Positions 31,473 to 33,751 of a DNA stretch of 33,751 nt are shown in pieces (positions within the stretch are counted from its first letter, which is position 1; every line of letters starts with the position of its first letter). Origin of the DNA: Arthrobacter sp. AK04 (lineage in GTDB: Bacteria > Actinomycetota > Actinomycetes > Actinomycetales > Micrococcaceae); assembly GCF_021129155.1 (NCBI RefSeq), contig NZ_JAJOMC010000053.1:1-33751 (forward strand), in the 5' to 3' direction. A model generated the notes under the pieces. It did not search any database. It worked only from the letters and a program-made list of their open reading frames with translations, and was not told where the DNA came from. A program made the translations under genes and the position numbers.

Positions 31473-32312
31473 TCACGAAACCGCCTGGGTGCGCGTGCCC
31501 CGACGGAGGGAACCGACCACCACAGTCCCGTCCATCTCATCATCATGGACGGTCCGGACGGTTAACCCCGTCTCAGTCACAATCGCGGATGTCCGTTCGG
31601 CCTGCTGCCCACTGGTTTCAATCAGCAGGTGCCCGTCAGGCGAAAGCCATTGGAGGGCCTCTGCTGCCACGCGGCGGTGGAAGTCCAGTCCGTCGTCGCC
31701 CCCGTCGAGCGCAGCGCGGGACTCGTAGAGCCGCGCTTCAGGCGGCATTGTTCTTATCGCTTCCGTGGGGACGTAGGGAGCGTTAACGGCGAGAATTCGC
31801 ACCCGGCCTTGAAGCGCCGGCGTCAGTGCCGCGAACAGGTCACCCTGGTACACGCGGCCGCCAACGGAGTCCACATTGCGGCGGGCACAGTTCACGGCGG
31901 CAGGATCGATATCAGCTGAGTGCACTTCCGCCTCCGGGTGCAGCCGGGCAATGGCCGTACCCACCGCGCCCGAACCGCAGCAAAGGTCAACGACAACCGG
32001 GGGCGATAAAGATTCCCAGTCCCGCAACAGACCTACTGCCTGGTGAACCAGCACTTCTGTCCGCCGCCGGGGCACAAAAACACCCGGGTCCACGGCGATG
32101 CGGTCCCCGCAAAAGTCCGCCCATCCAAGAATGTGTTCCAGTGGCATGCCGGAAGTGCGGCGGTCCACCCATTCGGCGAGTACCGCGGAATCCGGCGCCT
32201 CAGCCACCAGCAGCAGCGCCTCGTCTTCCGCGAAAACACAGCCCGCTGCCCGCAGGGCGGAAACTATGGGAGCAAGGGTCTGGGTCGCGGCAGTCGACTC
32301 GCAGGTGCGCAT
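31473..32312 (-). CDS. PrmC-related putative protein N5-glutamine methyltransferase
   Basis: A 279-residue SAM-dependent methyltransferase related to the release-factor methylase PrmC. An N-terminal helical region leads to RRTSGMPLEHILGWADFCGDRIAVDPGVFVPRRRTEVLV, the SAM site VVVDLCCGSGAVGTAIA and EVHSADIDPAAVNCARRN. In place of PrmC's NPPY catalytic motif it has NAPY (ILAVNAPYVPTEAI), as in the TIGR03704 subgroup, whose protein substrate is unknown. Three ATG codons lie in tandem at 32318, 32315 and 32312; AAGGG fits the last best. It is divergent from the lactonase gene. Confidence 0.85.
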   Translation of the reverse strand: MRTCESTAATQTLAPIVSALRAAGCVFAEDEALLLVAEAPDSAVLAEWVDRRTSGMPLEHILGWADFCGDRIAVDPGVFVPRRRTEVLVHQAVGLLRDWESLSPPVVVDLCCGSGAVGTAIARLHPEAEVHSADIDPAAVNCARRNVDSVGGRVYQGDLFAALTPALQGRVRILAVNAPYVPTEAIRTMPPEARLYESRAALDGGDDGLDFHRRVAAEALQWLSPDGHLLIETSGQQAERTSAIVTETGLTVRTVHDDEMDGTVVVGSLRRGTRTQAVS

Positions 32313-32414
32313 CATCATCCCTTCGCAGGGGCCCGGTGGCCAGTGGCGTGACTGGAGCCCAATGTTAGTGGGCAAGTGCACCGCAAAGCATCCATTTGTT
32401 GGCAGGATGGACCC

Positions 32415-33461
32415 ATGACTTCGCCTGCCCCGCGCACTGTCATTTGGACCGGTACCTACACCCCCGACGGAGGAGGCCGGGCAGACGGCATTGGCGCCCT
32501 GGCCGCGCACCCGGACGGAAGCCTCGAATGGCTGGGAACTGCGGCAAAGACGGACTCGCCATCTTTCGTTGCCGTCCATCCCACGCTGCCCGTCGTGTAC
32601 GCAGTTGCTGAGCAGCGCAAAATGGTCCGGGCTTTCCGCCGCTCAGGCGACTTCGGGCTGGAGCCCCTCGGTGAGCCGCAACCCGCCGGAGAAGCAACCT
32701 GCCATGTCGCTGTGGACCCGCAGGGCCGCTTCGTCACCGCAGCCTGCTGGGGCGACGGCCAGGTCCTGCTCTACCAACTGGATGCCGACGGCGGGATGAC
32801 CCGCCGGCTCCCCGCGGCGCCGTCGGTGGATCCGCACGCGGGCCTTAATCCAGGTGAGCCGCGGCAAAGCCGCGCCCACGCCAGCCTGATGCTGGCGGAC
32901 GGGCGCGTCATGACCACGGACCTGGGCCACGACATCCTTCGGGTCTGGAACTACGTGCCGGGCACCGGATTGGTGGCTGACCACGAGGTTGTCCTGCCCT
33001 TCGGCACTGGCCCCCGGCACATGGTGCAGCACCAGAACGGGAACGTGTTCGTGGTGTCTGAATACTCCGTCGAAGTGTTCATCGTGAGGCCGGAAGCGGG
33101 CACCTTCGAGCTCGTTTTCCGCGGGCCGGCAACGTCCGCCGGCAGCCTCCCGGACGACTCCGGTGCGGAAATCTGCCTCGGCTTCCAGGGGGCCTATGCC
33201 TATGTGGGCGTGCGTGGCTCCAACATCATCAGCGTGCTCGAGGTTGGTGCGGAGGGGACGGAACTAGCTCCAGTCAAGGACACTCCCAGCGGCGGAAACT
33301 GGCCGCGCCACCACCTGGTGAGGGGTAACTGGCTCCACGTAGCCCATGAGCGGTCCGACAACGTGGCCACCTTTGCGCTGGATGCCCTCACGGGCTGCCC
33401 GAAAGAAGTAGTCCACGATCTGCAAACCCCCTCCCCCACCGCCCTGGTGCCCGCAGGCTAG
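32415..33461 (+). CDS. lactonase family protein (6-phosphogluconolactonase-type beta-propeller)
   Basis: A 348-residue seven-bladed beta-propeller lactonase (Pfam lactonase family, YbhE/Pgl-like). Family stretches are VIWTGTYTPDGG, SFVAVHPTLPVVYAVAEQRK, ATCHVAVDPQGRFVTAACWGDGQVLLY, HASLMLADGRVMTTDLGHDILRVW, LPFGTGPRHMVQHQNGNVFVVSEYS and GNWPRHHLVRGNWLHVAHERSDNVATF. ATG 32415 has AGGA about 7 nt upstream; an earlier ATG (32376) lies in the intergenic region and adds unrelated residues. Such enzymes open sugar lactones, for example 6-phosphogluconolactone; the exact substrate is not known here. It is divergent from the PrmC-related gene. Confidence 0.9.
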   Translation: MTSPAPRTVIWTGTYTPDGGGRADGIGALAAHPDGSLEWLGTAAKTDSPSFVAVHPTLPVVYAVAEQRKMVRAFRRSGDFGLEPLGEPQPAGEATCHVAVDPQGRFVTAACWGDGQVLLYQLDADGGMTRRLPAAPSVDPHAGLNPGEPRQSRAHASLMLADGRVMTTDLGHDILRVWNYVPGTGLVADHEVVLPFGTGPRHMVQHQNGNVFVVSEYSVEVFIVRPEAGTFELVFRGPATSAGSLPDDSGAEICLGFQGAYAYVGVRGSNIISVLEVGAEGTELAPVKDTPSGGNWPRHHLVRGNWLHVAHERSDNVATFALDALTGCPKEVVHDLQTPSPTALVPAG

Positions 33462-33577
33462 GGCAGGCGGCTGCGGAAGACTGCTGCGTTCCGGACGGGT
33501 CTCCGGGCAGGCCTGCGCGGGCGGGAGAAGCACCAGCTGGGCTGGGATGGTCCCGCACAATCGCTGGAGTTATTCCG

Positions 33578-33591
33578 TGCAAGCGCTTACA
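33578..33591. promoter_or_regulatory. LacI/CRE-like operator TGCAAGCGCTTACA
   Basis: A 14-bp near-palindrome with an AAGCGCTT core, matching the operators bound by LacI-family sugar regulators. Confidence 0.6.
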
Positions 33592-33593
33592 GT

Positions 33594-33609
33594 TGTGACG
33601 TGCCTCACG
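33594..33609. promoter_or_regulatory. CRP/GlxR-like site TGTGACGTGCCTCACG
   Basis: TGTGA-N6-TCACG agrees with the TGTGA-N6-TCACA consensus at nine of ten fixed positions. It lies 2 nt after the LacI-like site. Confidence 0.5.
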
Positions 33610-33751
33610 GAAAGGCTGGCTTTCTTGTGAAACGCACTCCTCCTTGCCGTCTGTTTTCCCTCGGCAAGCCTGAACAGCAGCGACGCTCCCAGGAAGGTCT
33701 CACCCCTTGTCATTCCGCACCCATCCCAGCGTGTCCGCGCGCCCCCACCCC

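Larger units (their letters stand above)
33462..33751 (+). other. upstream region of a truncated downstream gene
   Basis: This 290-nt stretch ends the window. It holds adjacent LacI-like and CRP/GlxR-like sites (33578-33609). Possible starts of a downstream gene are GTG 33627 and TTG 33707, the latter with AGGAAGG about 10 nt upstream; both frames stay open to the edge, but too little is visible to name a product. The last ~20 bases turn C-rich, so the edge may be unreliable, as at position 1. Confidence 0.4.

Overview
The window reads as a chromosomal stretch of a high-GC actinobacterium, most likely Arthrobacter/Pseudarthrobacter or a close Micrococcaceae relative. Evidence: strong G/C bias at third codon positions, frequent GTG/TTG starts, a mycothiol-type DinB/maleylpyruvate isomerase protein, an MmyB-type regulator, a long DUF222/HNH protein of the mycobacterial 13E12 type, and a desferrioxamine-type siderophore operon. 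The taxonomic call is an inference from gene content. The first ~100 bases are almost pure C and look like an assembly artefact at a contig end. No rRNA, tRNA, insertion sequence, integrase or CRISPR array was seen.

Layout. 1-906: artefactual end, one small hypothetical gene and a non-coding stretch. 931-3889: an MHS-type MFS permease and a FUSC-family membrane protein. 3839-10387 (minus): a siderophore operon, desA-desB-desC-desD, with 4-nt overlaps at each junction, followed 9 nt later by a short-chain dehydrogenase that runs convergently into the FUSC gene. A DtxR/IdeR-like iron box lies upstream of desA. 10661-12429: small membrane, hypothetical, GNAT and DUF1304 genes. 12522-17430 (minus): an acid-sugar catabolic operon (DUF1537 four-carbon acid sugar kinase, 3-hydroxyacid-type dehydrogenase, GntP permease, class II aldolase), divergent from a FadR-type GntR regulator, with a strong palindromic operator between them. 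18476-18982: dodecin and an unknown small gene, separated by a 16-bp perfect palindrome. 19111-23060: an MmyB-type regulator divergent from two aldo/keto reductases and an extended SDR. 23297-26712: a secreted PL11 rhamnogalacturonan lyase with a LacI-like operator, plus a third aldo/keto reductase. 26845-27708: two small envelope/stress genes. 27991-30567: the DUF222/HNH protein, with two perfect inverted DnaA boxes upstream. 30756-33461: a mycothiol-dependent-type DinB protein, a PrmC-related methyltransferase and a lactonase. The right edge holds adjacent LacI-like and CRP/GlxR-like sites for a gene that lies mostly outside.

How the genes fit together. The des genes encode lysine decarboxylation, N-hydroxylation of the diamine, acylation, and ATP-dependent oligomerisation/cyclisation of a hydroxamate siderophore. 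The GntP operon imports and breaks down an acid sugar; its kinase/dehydrogenase/aldolase set matches the domains I recall being fused in one plant protein, which suggests a shared pathway. The AKR/SDR/PL11 genes suggest use of plant cell-wall sugars (pectin).

The most interesting items for follow-up are the acid-sugar operon with an FBA-type aldolase where YgbL/YgbM-type enzymes are usual, a palindrome shared by two unrelated small genes, a dispersed intergenic palindromic element, the DnaA-box pair upstream of the HNH gene, and the SDR attached to the siderophore operon.
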